Shown here piece by piece: positions 47,605-55,477 of a DNA stretch of 64,000 bases. Origin of the DNA: Flavobacterium sp. (GTDB taxonomy: Bacteria > Bacteroidota > Bacteroidia > Flavobacteriales > Flavobacteriaceae). The stretch is taken from the NCBI GenBank assembly GCA_014379405.1, contig JACMLU010000005.1:186001-250000 (forward strand), given 5' to 3'. The translations under genes and the position numbers were made by a program. The notes beneath the pieces were generated by a model, which saw only the letters and a program-made list of their open reading frames with translations, searched no databases and was not told where the DNA came from. The first letter of the stretch is position 1, and each line of letters starts with the position of its first letter.

Positions 47605-48914
47605 TATTCCAATTGTATTTTTAGAATTTTTTTTGTTCTATTTCCTATTTTAAAACGCTCGTCTTGACGAAAACCCACAATCCAAACTATTTGATTATCC
47701 GAGCATAGAATCCAAACATTCTCTTTTTCTATCAATGATAATTTATTGTCCTTGAAAAACTTGCTGACTTTCTTTGACTTCCCTTCCATCCCAAAAGGCT
47801 GAAAGTTATCACCTTGTCTCCAGCGTCGTAAAACCAATGGAAACCACAACTTGTCTTCGTCGACAAAGATAGTTGTATTTGACATTAAACTAATGTCAGG
47901 CACTTTACAAAACGTCATATTTAAGGGAAAATTAACTTCTTTTTGGTCTTTGAAAATGAAATATTCTTCATCCTCTTTCTCTAAATTTTCAGGGCTTAAG
48001 ATTAAAAAATCCCTGTTTTTCAACAATCGAAACTCACTCGAAAAGACCTGTTTTCCTGATTGTCCATCAACCAAATCATAAATATCATCCCAGGCAGAAA
48101 ACCCGTATTCATTGAGCCAGTCATACAAATAAGATTTATAATTGGGTAATTTTTTCAATTGATTTAAATCAAAGTGGATTTGACCTCCTTCATCCTTGGC
48201 CACCAGCTGGTAAACCATAATAGAGGCATCCTCGACCATCTTTCTTGATTCATACAAATGAACTTGGGTTTTACAAAAAGAAGCCAAAAAATCGGGATTT
48301 ATTTCTTTTAAAATGGGAACCAAATTATGCCTGATTTTGTTTCGCAAGTATTTATCCGAAGCGTTGCTGCTGTCTTCTCGCCATTCAATGGAATTATCCG
48401 ATGCATATTGTTCGATTTCGGATCTGGAAAAAATCAAAAGTGGCCGAATTACTTTCCCGTTTTGTGCCGGAATTCCCGTCAAACCGTCCAATCCTGTTCC
48501 ACGGGAGAGATGAATAAGAAAGGTTTCCAAATTGTCGTCGGCGTGGTGGGCAGTAAGAATATAGTCGTACTTTTTGGTTTCCAATAGTTCATAAAACCAG
48601 CTGTATCTCAACTCACGAGCAGCTACTTGGGTAGAAAGTTTATAATCTTTGGCAAAGGCCTGAGTGTCGAATTGGGTTAAAAACAAGGGAATATCATTGG
48701 TTTCAGCATAATTCTGTACAAAATTCTGGTCTGCAAAACTTTCCAAGCCTCGAAGTTGAAAATTGCAATGGGCAATTGCAATTTCAAAAGGCAATTTGTG
48801 AAACAAGTCTACCATCACCATACTATCAATGCCTCCACTGGTCGCCAAAAGCAGATTTTTTCCAATTAAAAAAGAAAAGTTTTGTGCGATATGATTTTCG
48901 AATTTCTGTTGCAT
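47604..48914 (-). CDS. tilS: tRNA(Ile)-lysidine synthase
   Basis: Modifies the wobble C34 of tRNA-Ile(CAU) to lysidine, changing both codon and charging identity; essential in most bacteria. 436 residues from the ATG at 48914; a TTG two codons upstream (48920) is the alternative. The PP-loop ATP motif is LATSGGIDSMVMVD, with LTAHHADDNLETFLI, GLDGLTGIPAQNG and RREDSSNASDKYLRNKIRH-like elements (WREDSSNASDKYLRNKIRHN). The C-terminal domain is present (KVSKFFKDNKLSLIEKENVW). It overlaps dsbD by one base. A TAAATTTG box overlaps its start region, but the leader would be nearly absent. Confidence 0.95.
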   Translation of the reverse strand: MQQKFENHIAQNFSFLIGKNLLLATSGGIDSMVMVDLFHKLPFEIAIAHCNFQLRGLESFADQNFVQNYAETNDIPLFLTQFDTQAFAKDYKLSTQVAARELRYSWFYELLETKKYDYILTAHHADDNLETFLIHLSRGTGLDGLTGIPAQNGKVIRPLLIFSRSEIEQYASDNSIEWREDSSNASDKYLRNKIRHNLVPILKEINPDFLASFCKTQVHLYESRKMVEDASIMVYQLVAKDEGGQIHFDLNQLKKLPNYKSYLYDWLNEYGFSAWDDIYDLVDGQSGKQVFSSEFRLLKNRDFLILSPENLEKEDEEYFIFKDQKEVNFPLNMTFCKVPDISLMSNTTIFVDEDKLWFPLVLRRWRQGDNFQPFGMEGKSKKVSKFFKDNKLSLIEKENVWILCSDNQIVWIVGFRQDERFKIGNRTKKILKIQLE

Positions 48915-49022
48915 CTTCAAATTTAGTTATTTCTTCCGAAAAATGCACTTAATTTTCGGATATCAGAAACCCATTTTTTTAATTTTAGAAAAAAAATATT
49001 TAATCATTGCGCTTATGCAGAT

Positions 49023-50309
49023 TTAACTCAAAACTTCCCGCATCGCTTTGGCTTTAAGCAGGCATTCCTCATACTCTTTTTCAGGAATCGATTGTGAAGT
49101 TATGGCACTTCCCACGGAAAACGAAACGTATTTTTTATCTTGATTATACAAAATACTTCGGATAACGACATTGAAATCAAAATCGCCGTTTGGAGTAAAA
49201 TAACCAACTGCCCCACTGTATAAACCTCTTTTAGTTTCTTCCATTTCTTCAATAATTTTCAAAACCGAAACCTTGGGAGTTCCCGTCATACTTCCCATTG
49301 GGAAAGTAGTTTTTATTACATCGACACCTGTGTATTGGAAGTCCAGCCTTGAAGTAATCGTGGAAATCATTTGATGTACTTGTTCGAAAGAATAAATGCC
49401 ACACAATTCTTCAACATTAACAGAGCCTTTTTGGGCAGTTCGGGATAAATCATTGCGAACCAAGTCCGAGACCATTATATTCTCGGAACGTTCTTTTGGA
49501 TCCAATGCCAATTCATCCTTTGATTTTTCGTCCTCTATTGGATCCGAAAATCGTTTGGCTGTTCCTTTTATGGGCTGGGAAATGATTAGCTCTCCTTCTT
49601 TCTTTAAATAGCGCTCAGGCGAAGCGGAAAGTAAAAACTGGGTATTGTTTTTGAAATAAACTGCCAAAGGTGATTTTGAAATTTCATTAAGTTTAAGAAA
49701 CTTTTCTAAAGGATTAATGATTGCATTTTCGATAAAAAACTCCATACAAAAATTGGCTTCATAAATATCACCCCGATGAATGTGATCCAAAATTTTTGAC
49801 ACTTTATCGAGATAACTCTCTTTTGAAATGCGTTGTTGCACTTCGACTGCGCTCAGTGTGACAAAAGTTTGAGATTCTAATTCTATTATTTCATTAAAAT
49901 CTATTTCGACCTCATGATCGCACATATTGAGGTATTGAATTTCTAATTCATTTCCTTTCAACAAAAATATTTTCTTGGGTTGAAAGAAATATAAATCCGG
50001 AAAATCCAGTCCGTCAAAATTATTGGAATGCAAAAGCTCGACATCATTTTTTAAATCAAAGGACAAATACCCAAAAAGCCAGTCTTTGGTCACTTGTTGG
50101 TATTGCTTTAAATCTTCAAAAGCATTATGATAATCTGTTTTTACCGAAGTAAAAGCATCTACGGCAAGAATGCAGTCATAACTCGAATATTGCTGCGGAT
50201 AATCATTGCTGTCCATAAAAACAACTTCACGAAATTGCTGCGACCAAGTCAATAATTGTTGCTTGAATTCAATAGAATTCTCTATATTTTTTGTGATTGA
50301 TGTTCTCAA
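49023..50309 (-). CDS. pabB: aminodeoxychorismate synthase component I-like chorismate-binding enzyme
   Basis: 428 residues. With a glutamine amidotransferase partner, PabB turns chorismate into 4-amino-4-deoxychorismate for folate. The chorismate-binding half (about 165-428) has HRGDIYEANFCMEF, the PIKGTAKR motif, ENIMVSDLVRNDLSRTA, TTFPMGSMTGTPKVSVLKII and YSGAVGYFTPNGDFDFNVVIRS. No amidotransferase domain is fused and no PabA gene is nearby. The frame opens at a TTG (50309); homologues I recall start at an equivalent position, and the next Met is 31 codons in. A 26-bp repeat-like segment (49838-49863) is read in frame in the linker before the catalytic domain. Confidence 0.88.
   Translation of the reverse strand: MRTSITKNIENSIEFKQQLLTWSQQFREVVFMDSNDYPQQYSSYDCILAVDAFTSVKTDYHNAFEDLKQYQQVTKDWLFGYLSFDLKNDVELLHSNNFDGLDFPDLYFFQPKKIFLLKGNELEIQYLNMCDHEVEIDFNEIIELESQTFVTLSAVEVQQRISKESYLDKVSKILDHIHRGDIYEANFCMEFFIENAIINPLEKFLKLNEISKSPLAVYFKNNTQFLLSASPERYLKKEGELIISQPIKGTAKRFSDPIEDEKSKDELALDPKERSENIMVSDLVRNDLSRTAQKGSVNVEELCGIYSFEQVHQMISTITSRLDFQYTGVDVIKTTFPMGSMTGTPKVSVLKIIEEMEETKRGLYSGAVGYFTPNGDFDFNVVIRSILYNQDKKYVSFSVGSAITSQSIPEKEYEECLLKAKAMREVLS
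49838..49863. repeat. repeat-like segment inside the pabB reading frame
   Basis: GCACTTCGACTGCGCTCAGT followed by GTGACA resembles an intergenic repeat I recall from many Bacteroidota genomes. Here it encodes FVTLSAVEVQ in the inter-domain linker and keeps the frame. The family attribution is from memory only. Confidence 0.55.
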
Positions 50310-50404
50310 GGAATTGGAATATTTAAAAAAATCAAAATTACGACAAATTTATTTTAATTTTTTCGCTAAATTTATAGTGCTATTAACCCTTAAAACAGTT
50401 AAAT

Positions 50405-50785
50405 ATGAAAATCACAATCATTATTATCCGATCTTTACTTGGACTTCTTTTCCTTTTCACCTCAGTCAGCTTTTTTTTACATTTAGCTCCTGAGCCTGTA
50501 TCGAATGAAAACTTCAAAGCATTTAATGCTGGTTTAATGGTATCTACCTATTTAATCCCTTTAGCTAAATCTTTGGAATTTCTCTGTGGATTGTCATTTA
50601 TTACAGGAAGGTATGTAACCCTGGCTAATCTTATCATTTTACCTGTTACTTTAAATATCTTGTTAATCAATTTTTTCTTGACTCCAGAAAACATACCAAT
50701 TGCATTATTTGTATTTTTAGGAAACTTATTTTTAATTTACAGCCATTGGGGTAATTATAAAAGTTTGTTTGTGGCTAAAGGCTAA
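50405..50785 (+). CDS. DoxX-like small membrane protein
   Basis: 126 residues with four hydrophobic helices: IIIRSLLGLLFLFTSVSFFL, LIPLAKSLEFLCGLSFITGR, LANLIILPVTLNILLINFFL and IALFVFLGNLFLIYSHW. The spacing, with a polar residue after the first helix and an E in the second, fits the DoxX/SURF4-like superfamily. Function in flavobacteria is unknown. It diverges from pabB across 95 bp and is followed by a terminator. Confidence 0.7.
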   Translation: MKITIIIIRSLLGLLFLFTSVSFFLHLAPEPVSNENFKAFNAGLMVSTYLIPLAKSLEFLCGLSFITGRYVTLANLIILPVTLNILLINFFLTPENIPIALFVFLGNLFLIYSHWGNYKSLFVAKG

Positions 50786-50808
50786 ATAAACGAACTCATA
50801 TCAAAACG

Positions 50809-50840
50809 AAAACCCGCTCATTTGAACGGGTTTCTTTTGT
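50809..50840. terminator. terminator between the DoxX-like gene and lpd
   Basis: AAAACCCG (50809-50816) pairs with CGGGTTT (50827-50833) around a ten-base loop; TCTTTTGTTGTT follows on the plus strand, and an A-rich flank gives a T tract on the minus strand. It serves both convergent genes. Confidence 0.8.
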
Positions 50841-50863
50841 TGTTATAAGAAATTAATTTCTAA

Positions 50864-52267
50864 TTATACGTGCAAAGCTCTATTTTCTGTAGCAGCCAGT
50901 GCTGCTTCTTTTATCGCTTCCGAGAAAGTAGGATGTGCGTGACTCATTCTTGCAATATCTTCGGCAGATGCTTTGAATTCCATAGCAGTTACTGCTTCGG
51001 CAATTAAATCGGCACAACGAGCTCCAATCATATGAACTCCTAAAACTTCATCTGTTTTTTCGTCAGCAAGGATTTTAACGAATCCGTCCAAATCTCCACT
51101 TGCACGAGCTCTTCCTAATGCTTTGAATGGAAAACTACCTACTTTATATTTCGTTCCAGATGCTTTTAATTGCTCCTCAGTTTGACCGACTGCAGCAACT
51201 TCTGGCCAAGTATAAACCACTCCAGGAATTAAATTATAATCGATGTGTGGTTTTTGTCCCGCCAAAATTTCAGCAACCATAGTTCCTTCTTCTTCGGCTT
51301 TATGTGCCAACATTGCTCCACGAACTACGTCACCAATGGCGTAAATATTTGAAACATTCGTTTGCAAATGATCGTTTACCTCAACCATTCCTCTATCAGT
51401 GATTTTTACTCCGGCTTTATCGGCATTCAAACCGTCTGTATACGGACGACGACCAACGGAAACCAATGAATAATCACCTTCTAAAGTGATGGTTTCTCCT
51501 TTTGCGTTTTCTGCTTGAACTGTTACATTATTTCCTTTTCTTTCAACGGATTTCACTTTGTGGGAAACGTAGAATTTCATTCCTTGTTTTTTCAAGACTT
51601 TGGTCAATTCTTTAGACAGTGCCCCATCCATACCAGGAATGATTCTGTCCATAAATTCGACTACGGAAACCTGAGCACCCAAACGTAAATACACTTGTCC
51701 TAATTCTATTCCGATAACACCACCACCAATGATGACAAGGTGTTTCGGCACTTCTTTTAAAGCCAGAGCTTCTGTTGAAGTGATGATTCTTTCTTTGTCT
51801 ATTTTGATGAATGGCAACGAAGATGGTTTCGAACCTGTTGCAATAATAATATTTTTAGATTCGATGGTTTCAGAAGTTCCGTCCGCTTTGGCAATGGCCA
51901 CATGAGTAGCATCTACAAATGACCCTAAACCATTAAAAACAGTAACTTTATTTTTGTCCATCAAATAATTGATTCCTCCTGAAGTTTGGTCCACAACTGC
52001 TTGCTTGCGAGCAATCATTTTCTCTAAGTTTACTTTTACTTCACCAGAAAGTTCGATTCCATGGTCAGCAAAATGAGCAATTTCGCTATAATGATGCGAA
52101 GACGACAACAATGCTTTTGACGGAATACAACCTACATTAAGACAAGTTCCTCCAAGAGTGGAATATTTTTCGATAATGGCGGTTTTGAAACCTAGCTGTG
52201 CGCAACGAATTGCCGAAACATATCCGCCTGGGCCTGAACCTATAATGACTACGTCAAATGAACTCAT
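50864..52267 (-). CDS. lpdA: dihydrolipoyl dehydrogenase
   Basis: 467 residues. The FAD enzyme that reoxidises dihydrolipoamide in 2-oxoacid dehydrogenase complexes and the glycine cleavage system. FAD motif VVIIGSGPGGYVSAIRCAQL; redox-active disulfide in GGTCLNVGCIPSKALL; NAD motif LVIIGGGVIGIELGQVYLRL; catalytic HAHPTFSEAIKEAAL near the C-terminus. Length normal. No E1/E2 genes lie beside it, so which complex it serves cannot be told. Monocistronic. Confidence 0.97.
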   Translation of the reverse strand: MSSFDVVIIGSGPGGYVSAIRCAQLGFKTAIIEKYSTLGGTCLNVGCIPSKALLSSSHHYSEIAHFADHGIELSGEVKVNLEKMIARKQAVVDQTSGGINYLMDKNKVTVFNGLGSFVDATHVAIAKADGTSETIESKNIIIATGSKPSSLPFIKIDKERIITSTEALALKEVPKHLVIIGGGVIGIELGQVYLRLGAQVSVVEFMDRIIPGMDGALSKELTKVLKKQGMKFYVSHKVKSVERKGNNVTVQAENAKGETITLEGDYSLVSVGRRPYTDGLNADKAGVKITDRGMVEVNDHLQTNVSNIYAIGDVVRGAMLAHKAEEEGTMVAEILAGQKPHIDYNLIPGVVYTWPEVAAVGQTEEQLKASGTKYKVGSFPFKALGRARASGDLDGFVKILADEKTDEVLGVHMIGARCADLIAEAVTAMEFKASAEDIARMSHAHPTFSEAIKEAALAATENRALHV

Positions 52268-52376
52268 AGTATGTGTGTTTTTGTTTTAGTGATGCAAAAA
52301 TAAGTTTTTTTGCTTAATTTTTTCAGTTTAAAGTTTAAAGATTCGTCACGAATTACGACTTTTTAGTTATCAAAAT

Positions 52377-52835
52377 TTAAATTTCAATTACCGTCGTGTT
52401 TTTGACTTCACTAATCATAAAACTGCTGTGCGTGCTTCCAATATGATCTAAGGTTGTGAGTTTTGTGACCAAGAATTCTCGATAAGCTTCCATATCTTTT
52501 ACCACAATTTTCAGGATATAATCGTAATCACCGCTAACGTGATGACACTCTAAGACTTCCTTGAGTTGGATGACTTCGCTTTCAAATTTGGTCAGGAATT
52601 CTCTGGTGTGTTGAACTAGCTTGATATGGCAAAACACCACAAACCCTTTTTCGGCTTTCGACCGATTGAGTAAAACCACGTATTTGTCAATAATCCCTTC
52701 TCTTTCCATTTTTTTGATGCGTTCGTAAACAGCGGTAACCGAAAGATTGAGTTTTAATGACAATTCTTTGGTCGTTTTTTTACAATCGTTTTGCAGCAGC
52801 AACAGTAACTTTTTGTCTGTTGAATCCAGAGTCAT
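52377..52835 (-). CDS. Lrp/AsnC-family transcriptional regulator
   Basis: 152 residues. An N-terminal helix-turn-helix (LLLLQNDCKKTTKELSLKLN; SVTAVYERIKKMEREGIIDK) and a C-terminal RAM ligand-binding domain (VLECHHVSGDYDYILKIVVK). These bind amino acids and control their metabolism. It diverges from a methionine gamma-lyase-like gene, with 155 bp between the start codons; a local regulator controlling that gene is a reasonable inference. Confidence 0.92.
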   Translation of the reverse strand: MTLDSTDKKLLLLLQNDCKKTTKELSLKLNLSVTAVYERIKKMEREGIIDKYVVLLNRSKAEKGFVVFCHIKLVQHTREFLTKFESEVIQLKEVLECHHVSGDYDYILKIVVKDMEAYREFLVTKLTTLDHIGSTHSSFMISEVKNTTVIEI

Positions 52836-52990
52836 TTACTTGAGAATTTAAAGGTTGTGATATAAACTGAAATAGTTTAATAATTTCATCTAATGTAGAA
52901 AATAAATTTATAATTTTCAATTATTTCAGTATAAAAATCTAAATAACAACAATAGCATTGATTAAAAGTCGAATTATTCAGAACTTTGAT

Positions 52991-54238
52991 ATGCAACCCT
53001 TAAAAATTTTCACCATGCCATTCAATCCAGCAGATCAAATTCAAGATTTACAGTACTTTGGGGAATTTGGAGGCGTAAATCCTTCCATTTCAGACAGTTC
53101 AACTTACACTTTTCTCTCGGCAAAAACTATGTTCGATACTTTTGAAGGTAATGCCGATGGCTGCTATTTGTATTCCAGACATTCCTCGCCAAGTAATTTG
53201 TATTTAGGACAAGCCTTGGCCGCCATGGAAGACACGGAAGCTGCCAACGTATCGGCATCAGGAATGGGAGCCATTACACCTACTCTTTTGCAATTATGCA
53301 GTTCTGGTGACCATATTGTTTCAAGCCGAACTATTTATGGCGGAACTTATGCTTTTTTAAAAAATTTCATTTCAAGATTAGGCATTAAAACCAGCTTTGT
53401 CGACATCGCAAAAATGGATAAAGTCGAAGCCGCAATTACAGCCGAAACCAAAGTTTTGTATTGCGAAACCGTGAGTAATCCCCTGCTCGAAATAGCTGAT
53501 ATTGCTAGTTTGGCAAAAATTGCAAAGAAACACAATATCAAATTGGTGGTCGACAATACTTTTTCCCCTTTATCAGTTTCTCCAGCCAAATTAGGTGCCG
53601 ATATTGTCATCCACAGTTTGACCAAATACATCAACGGAAGCAGTGACACACTTGGTGGCGTAACTTGTGCATCGCGAGAATTTATAGACAGTTTGAAAAA
53701 TGTAAACAATGGAGCGAGTATGCTTCTGGGACCAACAATGGACAGTTTACGCTCAGCAAGCGTGATGAAAAATTTGAGAACCTTGCACATCCGAATGAAA
53801 CAACACAGCCATAATGCGATGTATCTAGCAGAGCGTTTTGAAAAGGACGGATTAAAGGTGGTTTATCCGGGTTTGAAAAGTCATTCTGGTCATAAATTGT
53901 ATACCTCGATGATTAATCCAGAATATGGTTTTGGCGGAATGATGACTATAGATGTTGGCACTTTAGACAAAGCCAATGAATTAATGGAACTTATGCAAAG
54001 CCGAAAATTGGGTTATTTGGCCGTAAGTTTGGGATTCTACAAAACCTTGTTTAGCGCACCTGGAACTTCCACTTCGAGCGAAATTCCTTTGGAAGAACAA
54101 GAAGCAATGGGTTTGACCGATGGGCTAATCCGTTTCTCGATCGGACTGGACAACAATATTGAACGGACCTACCAAATGATGAAAGTATGTATGGAAGAAC
54201 TGGGTGTTTTGAAAGCAATAAGAGTTTCGATGGTATAA
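52991..54238 (+). CDS. PLP-dependent trans-sulfuration enzyme (methionine gamma-lyase-like)
   Basis: 415 residues from the ATG at 52991; a TTG eleven codons upstream is open but less likely. Fold type I Cys/Met metabolism enzyme. The substrate-phosphate region is YSRHSSPSNLYLGQALAAME, with VVDNTFSPLSVSPAKLGAD and the PLP-lysine motif VIHSLTKYINGSSDTLGGV; ISRLG precedes KTSFVDIA. The family covers cystathionine beta/gamma enzymes and methionine gamma-lyase; the exact reaction cannot be fixed by eye. Divergent Lrp-type regulator upstream; terminator at 54253-54284. Confidence 0.88.
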   Translation: MQPLKIFTMPFNPADQIQDLQYFGEFGGVNPSISDSSTYTFLSAKTMFDTFEGNADGCYLYSRHSSPSNLYLGQALAAMEDTEAANVSASGMGAITPTLLQLCSSGDHIVSSRTIYGGTYAFLKNFISRLGIKTSFVDIAKMDKVEAAITAETKVLYCETVSNPLLEIADIASLAKIAKKHNIKLVVDNTFSPLSVSPAKLGADIVIHSLTKYINGSSDTLGGVTCASREFIDSLKNVNNGASMLLGPTMDSLRSASVMKNLRTLHIRMKQHSHNAMYLAERFEKDGLKVVYPGLKSHSGHKLYTSMINPEYGFGGMMTIDVGTLDKANELMELMQSRKLGYLAVSLGFYKTLFSAPGTSTSSEIPLEEQEAMGLTDGLIRFSIGLDNNIERTYQMMKVCMEELGVLKAIRVSMV

Positions 54239-54252
54239 TTTATTAAGATAAA

Positions 54253-54284
54253 AAATCGGAACAGAATTATCTCCGCTCCGATTT
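54253..54284 (+). terminator. hairpin after the trans-sulfuration gene
   Basis: AAATCGGA (54253-54260) pairs perfectly with TCCGATTT (54277-54284) around a 16-base loop, followed after six bases by a T tract. The A-rich flank would let it work for the convergent pectinesterase gene too. Confidence 0.75.
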
Positions 54285-54337
54285 AGTTATTTTTAAAATA
54301 TTATTTCTTCTGCCTTTTTTTAATAATTTATGACTTG

Positions 54338-55336
54338 CTATAAAATGGGATGCCAATCCCTGAATATTTTATCAATTGCATAGTCTGTTGAAAATTGTTT
54401 CGCAGTTAACGTATGCGACCAATTCACTCTTGATGATCTGTCGGCTCCTTTTCCCGAACATTGGTATTCGGCATAGAAAGTTTTTTTCTCTGCTTCGGGT
54501 TTTCCCCAATTGGACCATCCCAGAGGATTGATGTGTTCGCCCATTTCACATTTAATAAAAACGGTTTTAGCATCATTGCGCCACGGTCTTCCTAAATAAA
54601 CCGCTCCTTTTGATGCATTTGTCGTTAATTTACAATTCAGAAAAACATAGCCATACAAACCGTTCTGACTAGTGGAAGCAGCCGTAATGTAATGACCTCC
54701 TTGTTTTGAAAAAATCTCACATCTTTCGAACACTGCAGTCGAGGCACCAAAAATAAAATCGGTTGTACCTTCGATATAACAATTTTTATAATATTGCCTG
54801 CTCCCGTCTGCACGAGTGTAAACAGTATCCTGAAATCCAAGAAAACTACAATTGTTAAAAATCGCTTTATCTCCGTCAATTCTTACAGTTACAGCCTGTC
54901 CTACCGGTCCTGAAGAATTTTCAAAAGTGATGTTTTCCGCTTTGAAATTATCGGCTCCAACGGCAAAACTAAAAGAACCCGATGTGCCGATATTGGCTCC
55001 TGCTTCATTTTTTTTGGAAGCATAATCATCATAGGTAAGTATTGTTTTTGCTTTATCCTCGCCTATTATAGTGACATTTATTTTGTCTTTAGGCAAATCC
55101 AATTTTTCTTTGTAAATCCCACTTTTAATGTAAATTTTGGTCTCTTTTTGCTTTAGAAACTGCACCGAATTTATAGCTTCTTGAACGGTCAAAAAATTTC
55201 CAGATCCTTTGACATCCACGACAATATCATATTTTTTGGATACATTATTTACGGTTCTAGATAAATCCCCTGCGGAACAATCCCATAAAAACAGGGATAA
55301 AACCCCGATACATATACTCTTTAGTTTCATTTTCAT
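54338..55336 (-). CDS. pectinesterase lipoprotein (CE8)
   Basis: 332 residues. Removes methyl esters from homogalacturonan. The signal ends at a lipobox cysteine (LSLFLWDCSAGD), so it is probably outer-membrane-anchored. The right-handed beta-helix carries the PF01095 signatures: GFQDTVYTRADGSRQYY (first catalytic Asp), EGTTDFIFGAST (second Asp) and YLGRPWRN (Arg). It lies downstream of the SusC/SusD/DUF5123-like row on the same strand, but an intrinsic terminator separates them, so it may have its own promoter. Length typical for a bacterial CE8 enzyme without extra domains. Confidence 0.95.
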   Translation of the reverse strand: MKMKLKSICIGVLSLFLWDCSAGDLSRTVNNVSKKYDIVVDVKGSGNFLTVQEAINSVQFLKQKETKIYIKSGIYKEKLDLPKDKINVTIIGEDKAKTILTYDDYASKKNEAGANIGTSGSFSFAVGADNFKAENITFENSSGPVGQAVTVRIDGDKAIFNNCSFLGFQDTVYTRADGSRQYYKNCYIEGTTDFIFGASTAVFERCEIFSKQGGHYITAASTSQNGLYGYVFLNCKLTTNASKGAVYLGRPWRNDAKTVFIKCEMGEHINPLGWSNWGKPEAEKKTFYAEYQCSGKGADRSSRVNWSHTLTAKQFSTDYAIDKIFRDWHPIL

Positions 55337-55364
55337 TATATCAAACGTGTTTTAATTATTAAAC

Positions 55365-55399
55365 AAAAAAAGGCACATTTGTTAAGAGGTGCCTTTTTT
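55365..55399 (-). terminator. terminator between the DUF5123-like gene and pectinesterase
   Basis: GGCAC (55372-55376) pairs with GTGCC (55389-55393), extended by A/T pairs to an 11-bp stem, with a T run after the stem on the minus strand. It lies just before the pectinesterase start (55336). Confidence 0.75.
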
Positions 55400-55418
55400 A
55401 AAAATTATTTAAGTTTCA

Positions 55419-55460
55419 TTATTGCTTTCTCCAACGTGGATCACACTGGTTTTTACACCT
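55419..55460 (-). pseudogene. vestigial C-terminal tail of a DUF5123-like gene
   Basis: Minus-strand frame ending CDPRWRKQ-stop (stop 55419-55421). It matches the GDPRWRP-stop end of the adjacent gene at 55478 in 16 of 20 bases (TCTCCAACGTGGATCAC versus TCTCCAACGAGGATCAC), 57 bp apart. It is too short to be a gene and looks like the 3' remnant of a lost tandem paralogue. Confidence 0.6.
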
Positions 55461-55477
55461 TGGAAAAACCAATAACT

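Noticed and set aside
52836..52990. SAM riboswitch upstream of the methionine gamma-lyase-like gene
   Set aside because: The spacer is short and AT-rich with no recognisable pseudoknot or kink-turn core; an Lrp-type regulator diverges instead.
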